64,000 bases of DNA from Nesterenkonia xinjiangensis (GTDB lineage: Bacteria; Actinomycetota; Actinomycetes; Actinomycetales; Micrococcaceae). The notes below the pieces were generated by a model. It made no database searches. It was not told the DNA's origin and saw only the letters and a list, made by a program, of their open reading frames with translations. The position numbers and the translations under genes were made by a program. This document shows positions 52,681-60,520 of this stretch, piece after piece (positions within the stretch are counted from its first letter, which is position 1; the number at the start of each line of letters is the position of its first letter). The stretch lies in the NCBI RefSeq assembly GCF_013410745.1, contig NZ_JACCFY010000001.1, positions 682,001 to 746,000 on the forward strand, in the 5' to 3' direction.

Positions 52681-53223
52681 ATGCCCCCTGCCCCGCACCA
52701 CGATCCGCGTCGCGGCCCGCCCTCCGTGCCCTCCCGGGACCCTCGGGATGCCGCCGTGCAGGCGGAGCTGGTCGGACGCTGCCTCGCCCTGGCCGAGCAG
52801 GCCGCCGCCGCCGGGGATGTGCCGGTGGGCGCCGTCGTCGTCTCCCCGGAGGGTGAGATCATCGGCGAGGGCCACAACACCCGCGAGGCCGACGGCGACC
52901 CGACCGGCCATGCGGAGATCATCGCGCTGCGCGAGGCCGCACGCCGGCGCGGCACCTGGCGGCTGAAGGACTGCACCCTGGCGGTGACCCTGGAGCCCTG
53001 CCCCATGTGTGCCGGGGCCATCGTGCTCTCCCGCATCCGACGGGTGATCTTCGGTGCCTGGGACGAGAAGGCCGGAGGGGCCGGCTCGGTGTTCGACATC
53101 CTGCGAGAACCGAGGCTCAACCATTGGGTAGAGGTCCACCCGGAGGTGCGGGCCGAGGAGTGTGCCGCCCAACTGAGCAGGTTCTTCGCGCAGCGTCTGC
53201 GGTCGAACCCAGGTGCGGAATGA
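52681..53223 (+). CDS. tadA: tRNA-specific adenosine deaminase
   Basis: Zinc deaminase, 180 residues, that edits A34 to inosine in tRNA-Arg(ACG), the tRNA encoded at 39771. Zinc and catalytic residues are His77 and Glu79 (TGHAEI) with Cys107 and Cys110 (EPCPMCAGAI). N-terminal 25 residues are Pro/Arg-rich. The ATG at 52681 suits a leaderless transcript; longer frames would run through the upp promoter. Confidence 0.94.
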   Translation: MPPAPHHDPRRGPPSVPSRDPRDAAVQAELVGRCLALAEQAAAAGDVPVGAVVVSPEGEIIGEGHNTREADGDPTGHAEIIALREAARRRGTWRLKDCTLAVTLEPCPMCAGAIVLSRIRRVIFGAWDEKAGGAGSVFDILREPRLNHWVEVHPEVRAEECAAQLSRFFAQRLRSNPGAE

Positions 53224-53287
53224 GCCGGGCAGCTGGTGCGCACGAGATCCCTGCCACGGGAGCCGCCCGGAGGCCCTCACGGGTTGT

Positions 53288-53293
53288 TAGAGT
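53288..53293 (+). promoter_or_regulatory. -10 element for a probable leaderless apt transcript
   Basis: TAGAGT six bases upstream of the GTG at 53300, with no ribosome site. Confidence 0.4.
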
Positions 53294-53299
53294 TGCGCG

Positions 53300-53887
53300 G
53301 TGCCCTCCGCCCCATCTCCCTCCCCCGCACCCGGGTCCCGCGAACCGGCCCGCCACGACGCCGAGCTGACCGACTCTCTGGCCCGCGCCGAGGCGCTGAT
53401 CACCCTGACCCCTGACTACCCGGAGCCGGGAGTGCTCTTCCGTGACATCTCGGCGCTGCTGGTGGACGCCGAGGCACTGCGCACGGTCACCGAGGCGCTG
53501 ATCGCCCCCTTCGCCGGGACCTTCGACGTCGTCGCCGGGATCGAGGCCCGCGGCTTCCTCCTGGCCGGCACGATCGCCGCCACCTCAGGGGTCGGCATGC
53601 TGCCCATCCGCAAGGCCGGGAAGCTGCCGAACCCTGCCGCGAGCGTCGAATACCACCTGGAGTACGGCTCCGCGGTGATCGAGGCCCCCGGGGTGCTCGA
53701 GCCCGGAGCGCGGGTGCTGCTGGTGGATGATGTGCTCGCTACCGGAGGCACCCTGGCCGCCTCCCGGCAGATCGTCGCCGCGCTCGGTGGCGAGGTGGCC
53801 GGAGCCGCCGTCGTGCTCGAGCTCGAGGCACTGGGCGGCAGACGCACCGCCGGTGACGTGCACGCGCTGTTCCACGCCGCAGACTGA
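53300..53887 (+). CDS. apt: Adenine phosphoribosyltransferase
   Basis: Purine-salvage enzyme making AMP from adenine and PRPP, 195 residues. Motifs: TPDYPEPGVLFRDI, GIEARGFLLAG, PIRKAGKLP and the PRPP loop VLLVDDVLATGGT. GTG start; the first 20 residues are Pro/Ser-rich and not conserved, so a slightly later start is possible. Confidence 0.94.
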   Translation: MPSAPSPSPAPGSREPARHDAELTDSLARAEALITLTPDYPEPGVLFRDISALLVDAEALRTVTEALIAPFAGTFDVVAGIEARGFLLAGTIAATSGVGMLPIRKAGKLPNPAASVEYHLEYGSAVIEAPGVLEPGARVLLVDDVLATGGTLAASRQIVAALGGEVAGAAVVLELEALGGRRTAGDVHALFHAAD

Positions 53888-53897
53888 GGGGCCCCGA

Positions 53898-53927
53898 TTG
53901 GAACCGGACGCGCTTCTTCGGTAGCAT
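53898..53927 (+). promoter_or_regulatory. Probable promoter of tRNA-Ser
   Basis: TTGGAA and TAGCAT separated by 18 bases, ending 12 bases before the tRNA 5' end. Confidence 0.45.
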
Positions 53928-53939
53928 CTTCAGGTCTGA

Positions 53940-54030
53940 GGTGACGTGTCCGAGCGGCCGAAGGTGCGACACTCGAAATGTCGTGTACGGTAACCCCGTA
54001 CCGTGGGTTCAAATCCCACCGTCACCGCCA
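53940..54030 (+). tRNA. tRNA-Ser (anticodon CGA), CCA encoded
   Basis: Class II tRNA with acceptor GGTGACG/CGTCACC, anticodon stem CGACA/TGTCG around loop CTCGAAA, a long variable arm (GTACGG...CCGTAC) and a T arm with TTCAAAT. Discriminator G is followed by genomic CCA (54028-54030), unlike tRNA-Arg above. It borders the catabolic island. Confidence 0.96.
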
Positions 54031-54035
54031 GTTTC

Positions 54036-54073
54036 GAAGGCCCCTGACCAGGAGTTTCTGGTCGGGGGCCTTC
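54036..54073. terminator. Terminator after tRNA-Ser
   Basis: 16-bp stem (54036-54051 and 54058-54073) with a single G-T pair, GAGTTT loop and CTTTG after it. It can also end the convergent LacI gene. Confidence 0.85.
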
Positions 54074-54132
54074 GCTTTGTCCGGGTAGGCTTCGCGTGGC
54101 CTCCCCGTGTCCATGCGCAGCGTCGTCGAGGG

Positions 54133-55146
54133 TCACTCGGTCCGAAGGTCGCGCAGGGTCCCTCGCTCGATGAGCTCCGGTCGCAGGACGACACGCTGGG
54201 CAGGCTTCTCCCGCCCTTCCGGGCTCAGCCGTTGCACCAGCAGCCGTGCGGCGCTGGCTGCCATAGCGTCCAAGTCGTGCCCGATGGTCGAGAGCTGGAA
54301 CGCCTCCCAGGAGGCGAGGGGGATGTCGTCGAAGCCCAGCACGCTGAGATCGCTCGGCACCTGAATCCCTGCGGTCATCGCCGCGTTGATGACTCCCATC
54401 GCGATCACGTCATTGCCGCAGAAGACCGCCGTCGGCCACTGGTCCGACGGCCGATCGACCAGCTGGCGCAGGCCCCGCTCCCCCGTCTCAGATTCGAACG
54501 GACCCTCGAGGGTGTTCTCCTCAGCCAGCCCGACGCCGGCATCGGCCAGTCCCATGATGAATCCGAGCTTCCGCTCCCGCCCGGTGCTCGTCTGGTCGGG
54601 ACCGAATATCCCGGCGATGCGCCGATGACCCAGCTGGGTCAGGCGATGCGCGGCCATCCGCCCGCCCGCGACATTGTCCACCACGGCGGCATCCCCGCTG
54701 CCGTCTCCGGCCTCGCGGTTGAGGAAGACGAAAGGAAGGCCCCTCCGCCGGAGCTCCGCCGGCAGCGGCGAGCCGATGACCGTGGTCAGCAGCACCGCCC
54801 CGTCGATGGAGCCCGTCAGGAGCTGAGACGCGGCCATCCTCTGGTCCGACCGCTCCGTGAACACCATCATCCGGTACCCACGGGATTCCAGCTCATCGTG
54901 CAGCGGGGCGATGAGGTACGGATAGAACGGGTTGGTCAGGTCGCTGACGACGACGCCGATCCTGCGACTCTGCCGGGTGACCAGGCTGCGCCCGGCCTCG
55001 CTCGGGACGTAGCCGAGGGCCTCGGCAGCGTCGAGCACGGCCTGTCGGGTGCGGTCCGAGACCTTGGAATCCCCGCGGAGCGCGCGGGACACCGTCGGCT
55101 GCGAGACTCCTGCCAGCTTCGCGACGTCACGACTGGTGACTGCCAT
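54133..55146 (-). CDS. LacI family regulator of the catabolic island
   Basis: Repressor of 337 residues. N-terminal HTH and hinge (VTSRDVAKLAGVSQPTVSRALRGDSKV) followed by a periplasmic-binding-protein-like effector domain (IGVVVSDLTNPFYPYLIAPLHDEL, AVFCGNDVIAMGVINA, LSVLGFDDIPLASW). AGGAGG precedes the ATG. The matching TGNATNCGTATNCA-like sites at 58303 and 58414 are its likely targets. The effector is probably the imported compound or its first product. Confidence 0.92.
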   Translation of the reverse strand: MAVTSRDVAKLAGVSQPTVSRALRGDSKVSDRTRQAVLDAAEALGYVPSEAGRSLVTRQSRRIGVVVSDLTNPFYPYLIAPLHDELESRGYRMMVFTERSDQRMAASQLLTGSIDGAVLLTTVIGSPLPAELRRRGLPFVFLNREAGDGSGDAAVVDNVAGGRMAAHRLTQLGHRRIAGIFGPDQTSTGRERKLGFIMGLADAGVGLAEENTLEGPFESETGERGLRQLVDRPSDQWPTAVFCGNDVIAMGVINAAMTAGIQVPSDLSVLGFDDIPLASWEAFQLSTIGHDLDAMAASAARLLVQRLSPEGREKPAQRVVLRPELIERGTLRDLRTE

Positions 55147-55212
55147 TCCCCTCCTCCTCCCGCAGACGGCCGGGGACTGACCGGCGCCTCATACCCTCCG
55201 TCAGGCTGACCT

Positions 55213-56046
55213 TCATGGACAGCCTATCCAGTAGAGCTCCGGACGACGGTCGTCCCACACGCCATTGCGGGGGCCCAGCGATTTGTTCCTGGAGCTGGCG
55301 GGATCCAGGTCCGCGGTGAGCACCACAGGACGCGCCGGACCGTCGTCGCCGGTGGCAGGGCCGGCCGCCGGATACCCGGTGTTCTCACAGATCACGCTTC
55401 CCCCGATCCAGTCGACGCCTCTCTCGTGTCCGCAGCGGTCGGCCACCACGATATGCACCTTGAACGCTCCGGCCACGGCCTGAGCCTTCACGACTTCGAG
55501 AGGCCGCTCGCCGGCCGGCCGCTCCAGCAGGGGCCAGTTGCACGGAGCCGCGATGATCTCAGCACCGGCCGCTGCCGCGGTCCCCACCCAGTCGGACATC
55601 TCCAGGTCATAGCAGATCAGCACGGCCAACCTGCCCACCGCGGTGTCGATGACGAGCGGGGCGGCATCCCCCGGGGTGAAGAAGTCGGACTCCCGATCCC
55701 AGAGGTGGGCCTTCCTGTAGCACCCCAGGAGCTCACCGTCCTGGACGACCATCGCACTGTTGTGGACGGCGCCGCCCTCGCCCAGCTCGCAGAATCCGGC
55801 CACGATGACGCTTCCGGTTTCCTGCGACAGGCGTCGGATGCCGGTGACGTACGGTCCGTCCAGCGGTTGGGCGGCGAGCCGGGCCTCCTCGATCGACTCG
55901 AACACGTACCCGCTGAAGGCCAGCTCGGGGAGCACGATCAGCTGGGCTCCCGCCGACGCCGCCTCCCTCACTGCGGCGTCGACGGCCTCCGCACCGGGAT
56001 CGTCCACGTCCACGTCCACCTGACATGCGGCTACTCGGATCGTCAC
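55213..56046 (-). CDS. Nitrilase-superfamily C-N hydrolase
   Basis: Amidase-type hydrolase, 277 residues. The Glu-Lys-Cys triad is complete: Glu41 (LPELAFSGY), Lys112 (YRKAHLWD) and Cys145 (VLICYDLEM). Family members hydrolyse amides, carbamoyl groups or nitriles. It follows the bicupin gene after seven bases and so belongs to the minus-strand arm of the island, suggesting that the catabolised compound or an intermediate carries an amide or carbamoyl group. GTG start. Confidence 0.88.
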   Translation of the reverse strand: MTIRVAACQVDVDVDDPGAEAVDAAVREAASAGAQLIVLPELAFSGYVFESIEEARLAAQPLDGPYVTGIRRLSQETGSVIVAGFCELGEGGAVHNSAMVVQDGELLGCYRKAHLWDRESDFFTPGDAAPLVIDTAVGRLAVLICYDLEMSDWVGTAAAAGAEIIAAPCNWPLLERPAGERPLEVVKAQAVAGAFKVHIVVADRCGHERGVDWIGGSVICENTGYPAAGPATGDDGPARPVVLTADLDPASSRNKSLGPRNGVWDDRRPELYWIGCP

Positions 56047-56053
56047 CGCGGGC

Positions 56054-57220
56054 TCAGTCGTCCTCCGTCGCCGTCCGCAGGACGGAGGCGGGGGCGCGGT
56101 AGTGGTTGGGGTCCAGGACCACGCCGGCCTCGGAGGCCGCGCGCACCGTCTCGTCCGACCATTCGATCAGCACTCGTCCGTCACCGCCGGTGACCACGAG
56201 CAGCTCGCCGGCGCCCACCTCGGCGGACCGCCCAGGCTCAGCATCGATGAGCTCCATGGATCGCCACGTGCCCTCAGGGATGGACAGGGTGTCCATGGGA
56301 CCGAGTTCCACGGCTCTCTCATCAGTGCCGTCACGGAGCGTGATCCGCCAGCGTCCGGCCTTGGCGGTGACCACCGAGACCTGATCATGACGGTGCGTGA
56401 GGACGCCCTCGCCCGGGACCGCGCGCAGCCAGGCCAGGTTGAAGCTGTGCGGCTCCGTCAGACGAGGCGCGGCACGGCGGTCCTCGCTCAGGCCATAGCC
56501 GATCACGAGGCTCAGCTCAGCACCGCCTCCGGGCAGCTCTGAACACAGGAACGGCCGCGTGACCCACTGTCGGTCGCCCTCCTGCGTAACGCGCGCCCGC
56601 ATTTGGTCGACCGAGTAGCTGTCGAGCGCATCGATCTCGGACTGGTCCATGGGGGTGATGAGGTCCGCGTCCTCCGGCACGACGTCTCCGGCCAGCGTGT
56701 CGATCAGCTGATTGGACGCGGTGAGGTGCAGCCCGTGGGACTCCGCCTCGCGCAAGACCGAGGGCCCCCAGATGATGCCGCCGGTGTCACTCTGCCCGAG
56801 CACCGTCAGGAGGATCCCGTCGTCGGGTCCGATGTTGGTGAAGCCCCGGAAGATCCACGACGGGACGGAGATGACGTCGCCGTCGGTGGAGACGTACTCC
56901 CCCTGCTGACCGTCGGCACCCCAGCGGACGCGGAACTCCCCGCCGAAGTTGATGAACACCTCAGCGGTGAAGTGCAGGTGCAGGCTGTTCGTCAGGCCAT
57001 TGGGCATTCCCGCCGCCCCCAGGTTGAATCCGTGATCCTCCTGGAGATTGATGAACTGCTCGGAGCTCTGGGAGACCCCCACGCCGATGAACGAGTAGTT
57101 GTCCTTCTTGTCCGACCCCGGTGTGCGGCAGTCGATGAACGCCGCCTTGCACGGCACCCAGTCCTGACGCAGGATCGTCCGCTTCTCGAGCTCCTGGTCG
57201 AAGGTGATGGTCTCTGTCAT
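56054..57220 (-). CDS. Bicupin protein, possible ring-cleaving dioxygenase or isomerase
   Basis: A 388-residue protein with two cupin barrels. The N-terminal cupin has a full metal motif (SLHLHFTAEVFINFGGEF: His-X-His-X4-Glu). The C-terminal cupin has THRHDQVSVV, in which Gln takes the usual Glu position, so it may not bind metal. Bicupins include gentisate-type dioxygenases, quercetinases and isomerases; the overall sequence does not let me choose. AAGGAGAG precedes the ATG. Second gene of the minus-strand arm. Confidence 0.72.
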   Translation of the reverse strand: MTETITFDQELEKRTILRQDWVPCKAAFIDCRTPGSDKKDNYSFIGVGVSQSSEQFINLQEDHGFNLGAAGMPNGLTNSLHLHFTAEVFINFGGEFRVRWGADGQQGEYVSTDGDVISVPSWIFRGFTNIGPDDGILLTVLGQSDTGGIIWGPSVLREAESHGLHLTASNQLIDTLAGDVVPEDADLITPMDQSEIDALDSYSVDQMRARVTQEGDRQWVTRPFLCSELPGGGAELSLVIGYGLSEDRRAAPRLTEPHSFNLAWLRAVPGEGVLTHRHDQVSVVTAKAGRWRITLRDGTDERAVELGPMDTLSIPEGTWRSMELIDAEPGRSAEVGAGELLVVTGGDGRVLIEWSDETVRAASEAGVVLDPNHYRAPASVLRTATEDD

Positions 57221-57250
57221 GATGTCTCTCCTTGTTGCTGCCTGCAGACG

Positions 57251-58246
57251 TCAGTAGATGTTGGTGAAGGGCACGTCGCCGTCACCGCGGGTGCTGTTGA
57301 TCTGGGAGCGGAGGGCGATCTCGTCGTAGACCCGAACCTCCCTCTCGATGCGCCCGTCCCGGATGAGGAACTGCGAGATGCCCAGCACGTCCACAGGCTT
57401 CCCCGTCAGCGGGCCGAAATGGTCCATGCCGCTGTAGGTGCCGGTCATCTTCCAGGTCACCGCGACGCGCAGCCCGGCATAGCGCTCCGCGTGGTTGGTC
57501 TGGACGTCCCGGACTTCGAACTGTGCGTCGGGGAACGGCGAGAGCATCCGGAGGAGTTCCCGCTGGTATCCGTCAGGACGGAGCACGGTCCGGTCACCAA
57601 TGGTGTGGAGGAAGAGGTCGCGCACCATGAAATCGGGCAGTCGGCTCAGATCCCGGCGGTTCCACACGGTCTCGATGAACTCCAGGACCATCTCGCACTC
57701 AGAGCGGAAGTCGTCCGGGCGCGGCCCGCTGTCGCCGACGCTCAGGACGTCTTCCGGAGCCGGCTCGAGGAAGGACCCCACGTAGCCCTGGAACGTCCTG
57801 CTGCGCGCCACCTCGTCGGGGTCCTGGCCCAACTGGAGCACATGGGCGAGATCATCACGCGCGACCCACTCCTCGACCATGCGACCGCGACGGTAGAGGC
57901 AGTTCGCGATCGTCCGGTGTCGGATCTCCTGGGGCGACGCACCGATGGACAGCGCGTCGGAGGAGAAGACCAGGTGGGAGCTCAGAAACGCGTCGTCTCC
58001 ACGAGCCTCCCAGATGACGTCCTCCGCCTGGCCAACATGCTGAGGAGTCTCCGCGATCCGCATCAGGGAGCCTTCGACGACGCCGTCGCGACCGACCACC
58101 GTGCCGAGCGAACCGTGGACGATCGAGTCCGGCTGATAGTTCTCCTCGATGAATCCGATGTTTCGTTGCACCCAGATCAGATCAGTCACCTCGCGGATGA
58201 AATCGTCCGGGTCCTGCCACGGCTCATAGGCCACCTTGTCCAGCAT
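57251..58246 (-). CDS. Tandem NTF2-like (SnoaL-type) domain protein
   Basis: A 331-residue protein with two SnoaL/NTF2-like alpha-beta cones, about residues 10-150 (IEENYQPDSIVHGSLGTVVGRDGV) and 190-325 (NRRDLSRLPDFMVRDLFLHTIGDRTVLRPDGYQ). Such domains act as polyketide cyclases, dehydratases, isomerases or ligand carriers. I start at the ATG at 58246 after an AGGAGGAG element; a longer frame would cross the operator region. First gene of the minus-strand arm, next to the bicupin. Confidence 0.75.
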   Translation of the reverse strand: MLDKVAYEPWQDPDDFIREVTDLIWVQRNIGFIEENYQPDSIVHGSLGTVVGRDGVVEGSLMRIAETPQHVGQAEDVIWEARGDDAFLSSHLVFSSDALSIGASPQEIRHRTIANCLYRRGRMVEEWVARDDLAHVLQLGQDPDEVARSRTFQGYVGSFLEPAPEDVLSVGDSGPRPDDFRSECEMVLEFIETVWNRRDLSRLPDFMVRDLFLHTIGDRTVLRPDGYQRELLRMLSPFPDAQFEVRDVQTNHAERYAGLRVAVTWKMTGTYSGMDHFGPLTGKPVDVLGISQFLIRDGRIEREVRVYDEIALRSQINSTRGDGDVPFTNIY

Positions 58247-58302
58247 GCTCTCGCTCTCCTCCTCGTCGTCGACTCGCCCCGACCCTTCTGCGGATGACGG
58301 GG

Positions 58303-58316
58303 TGCATTCGTATGCA
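58303..58316. promoter_or_regulatory. LacI-type operator O1
   Basis: TGCATTCGTATGCA, a palindrome with one mismatched pair and the central CG of LacI/GalR sites. It directly follows the minus-strand -10 at 58316-58321. Confidence 0.65.
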
Positions 58317-58344
58317 TCGTAGGTGAGTGTCATTCCTCACGCAA
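58316..58344 (-). promoter_or_regulatory. Promoter of the minus-strand arm of the island
   Basis: Minus-strand TTGCGT (58339-58344) and TACGAT (58316-58321) with a 17-base spacer, about 70 bases upstream of the NTF2-like gene. Operator O1 covers the expected transcription start. Confidence 0.6.
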
Positions 58345-58382
58345 GAGGGATTCAGCGACTTTTCTACACTTTTTCCAAGCTC

Positions 58383-58412
58383 TTGACGCACACAGGGCGG
58401 GCATGCTTGATT
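58383..58412 (+). promoter_or_regulatory. Promoter of the plus-strand arm of the island
   Basis: TTGACG (58383-58388) and TTGATT (58407-58412) with an 18-base spacer, just before operator O2. Confidence 0.5.
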
Positions 58413-58413
58413 G

Positions 58414-58427
58414 TGTATACGTATTCA
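58414..58427. promoter_or_regulatory. LacI-type operator O2
   Basis: TGTATACGTATTCA, a palindrome with one mismatched pair, of the same pattern as O1 and 111 bases from it. It covers the expected start of transcription of the dehydrogenase operon. Confidence 0.65.
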
Positions 58428-58439
58428 GAAAGGTCATCC

Positions 58440-59765
58440 ATGGCGTATCACCTCAAATCAGCCACCACCTCCTCGTTCACGGACCGCACCCATGAGGACA
58501 CCTCGCAGCGCGTCCGCGCCATCGTGGAGGAGATCCGCAGGGACGGATCCGCCGCCGTCCGGCGGTACTCCGAGACATTCGACAGCTGGAACCCCGAGAC
58601 CTTCCGCCTCGATGAGGCCACGATCGACCGCGTCATCCGTTCCCTACCCCGGCAGGTCATCGATGACATCGTCTTCGTCCAGGACCAGGTCCGGAACTTC
58701 GCCCAGGCACAGCGGCAGTCCCTGCAGGACGTCGAGGTCGAGACGCTGCCCGGCGTGACCCTCGGTCACCGCCACATCCCCATCGACGCCGTGGGCGCGT
58801 ATATCCCCGGCGGCCGCTACCCCCTCACCGCATCAGCCCACATGACCATCGTGACCGCCAAGGTCGCAGGGGTTCCCCGAGTGGTGGCCTGCACCCCTCC
58901 GATTCGGGGCCAGGTCCCCGCGGCCACGATCGCAGCGATGCACCTGGCCGGAGCCGATGAGATCCACGTCCTCGGAGGGGTCCAGGCCGTCGCCTCGATG
59001 GCCGTCGGCACCGAGGAGATGGATCCCGTCAACCTGATCGCCGGCCCCGGCAATGCGTACGTGGCCGAGGCCAAACGCCAGCTGTTCGGCGAGGTGGGCA
59101 TCGACCTGTTCGCCGGTCCGACGGAGATCCTCATCGTCGCCGACGAGACGGCAGACCCGTTCACCGTCGCCGTCGACCTGCTGTCCCAGGCAGAGCACGG
59201 CCCGGATTCCCCGGCCGTCCTGGTGACGACGTCGGACAGCCTCGGTCGCAAGGTCATGGAGCTGGTCGAGAAGATCCTGCCCGGTATGTCGACGGAGGAC
59301 TTCGCCGCCCCTGCCTGGCGCGACCATGGCCAGGTCGTGGTCTGCGACGATCTCGACGAGGCTTGGTCGGTCGCAGACTCCATGGCCTTCGAACACGTCC
59401 AGGTGTTCACCGCAGAGCCCCGGGAGGCGCTTGACCGCATGTCGAACTACGGTGCGCTGTTCCTCGGCGAGGAGACGTGCGTCTCCTACGGGGACAAGGT
59501 CATCGGGACCAACCACGTCCTGCCGACCCTCGGCGCGTCCCGCTACACGGGAGGCCTCTGGGTCGGCAAGTATCTGAAGACGGCCACCTATCAGAGGATC
59601 ACCGACACCGGCAGCAGCGCAGAACTGGGCAGAGTGTGCGGCCGCGCGGCGCGCGTCGAGCTGTTCGAAGGTCATGCACGATCCGGTGACGTGCGGGCCT
59701 GGCGCTACGCCGGCGAGACCTTCGACTGGATCGACGAGGTCCTGGACAAGGAGGTCACCGCATGA
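58440..59765 (+). CDS. HisD-superfamily dehydrogenase, sulfopropanediol 3-dehydrogenase-like
   Basis: NAD-dependent zinc dehydrogenase, 441 residues. It keeps the histidinol-dehydrogenase fold residues: Gln and His zinc ligands in LLSQAEHGPDSPAVLV, Asp in SYGDKVIGTNHVLPT, His in FEGHARSGDV and the catalytic Glu-His in AFEHVQVF. However, GHRHIPIDAVGAYIPGGRYPLTASAHM and ASRYTGGLWVGKYLKTATYQR are signatures of the HpsN-like branch, which oxidises a terminal alcohol such as 2,3-dihydroxypropane-1-sulfonate. It is outside any his operon. AAAGG precedes the ATG at 58440. Substrate here unknown. Confidence 0.82.
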   Translation: MAYHLKSATTSSFTDRTHEDTSQRVRAIVEEIRRDGSAAVRRYSETFDSWNPETFRLDEATIDRVIRSLPRQVIDDIVFVQDQVRNFAQAQRQSLQDVEVETLPGVTLGHRHIPIDAVGAYIPGGRYPLTASAHMTIVTAKVAGVPRVVACTPPIRGQVPAATIAAMHLAGADEIHVLGGVQAVASMAVGTEEMDPVNLIAGPGNAYVAEAKRQLFGEVGIDLFAGPTEILIVADETADPFTVAVDLLSQAEHGPDSPAVLVTTSDSLGRKVMELVEKILPGMSTEDFAAPAWRDHGQVVVCDDLDEAWSVADSMAFEHVQVFTAEPREALDRMSNYGALFLGEETCVSYGDKVIGTNHVLPTLGASRYTGGLWVGKYLKTATYQRITDTGSSAELGRVCGRAARVELFEGHARSGDVRAWRYAGETFDWIDEVLDKEVTA

Positions 59766-60520
59766 GCGCGCTGACGGGCCGCACAGCCCTGGTGACCGGC
59801 GGCGGCACCGGCCTCGGAGCCGCCATCGCGACGGCACTGGTCCAGGAGGGCTGCCGCGTGGTGGTCGTCGGCCGACGCGAGGCTCCGCTGCGGGCCCTCA
59901 CCGACGAGCTCGGAGCACCGGCGCATGCAGAGACCTGCGACGTCAGCGATCCCGACAGCGTGACGAGTCTGGCTGCACGTCTCAGCGACGAGGACATCTC
60001 CATCGTCATCAACAACGCCGGCGTCGCAGGCCCGGTCTCCCCGCTGGTCGATGTCTCCCCCGAGGAGTGGGATGACGTCTTCGGAGTCAATGTCCGCGGC
60101 ACGTTCCTGATCTGCCGCGCCTTCCTGCCGGGGATGATCCGCCGCGGTTCGGGGGACATCATCAACATCGCCTCGGTCTCCGGCAAGCGGCCGCTGACCG
60201 CTCGGACTCCCTATTGCGCCTCCAAGATGGCGGTCATCGGGCTGACCTCGACGCTGGCGTTCGAAGTCGGTGAGCATGGCATCTCGGTCAACTCCCTCTC
60301 ACCGGGCCCGGTGGAGAGCGCACGCATGGAACGCAACTTCCGCCTGGAGGCCGAACGGACAGGCACCGACCCGGAGACGGCGCGCGTCGCCTTCGCGGGT
60401 CGCTCCGCGCTGGGCCGGCTCGTCGACCCTGACGAAGTGGCCCGATCCGTCGTGGCGATGCTGGGGATGCCCGGGATGACCGGGGCAGACGTCGACCTCT
60501 CTGCTGGGATGGTGGCATGA
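59762..60520 (+). CDS. Short-chain dehydrogenase/reductase
   Basis: NAD(P)-dependent oxidoreductase, 252 residues, classical SDR. Cofactor motif TGGGTGLGAAIA, NNAGVAGP, catalytic Ser in NIASVSGKRP and YCASK. Start overlaps the stop of the dehydrogenase and the stop overlaps the aldolase, both by ATGA, so the three enzymes are produced together and probably work in sequence. Confidence 0.92.
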   Translation: MSALTGRTALVTGGGTGLGAAIATALVQEGCRVVVVGRREAPLRALTDELGAPAHAETCDVSDPDSVTSLAARLSDEDISIVINNAGVAGPVSPLVDVSPEEWDDVFGVNVRGTFLICRAFLPGMIRRGSGDIINIASVSGKRPLTARTPYCASKMAVIGLTSTLAFEVGEHGISVNSLSPGPVESARMERNFRLEAERTGTDPETARVAFAGRSALGRLVDPDEVARSVVAMLGMPGMTGADVDLSAGMVA

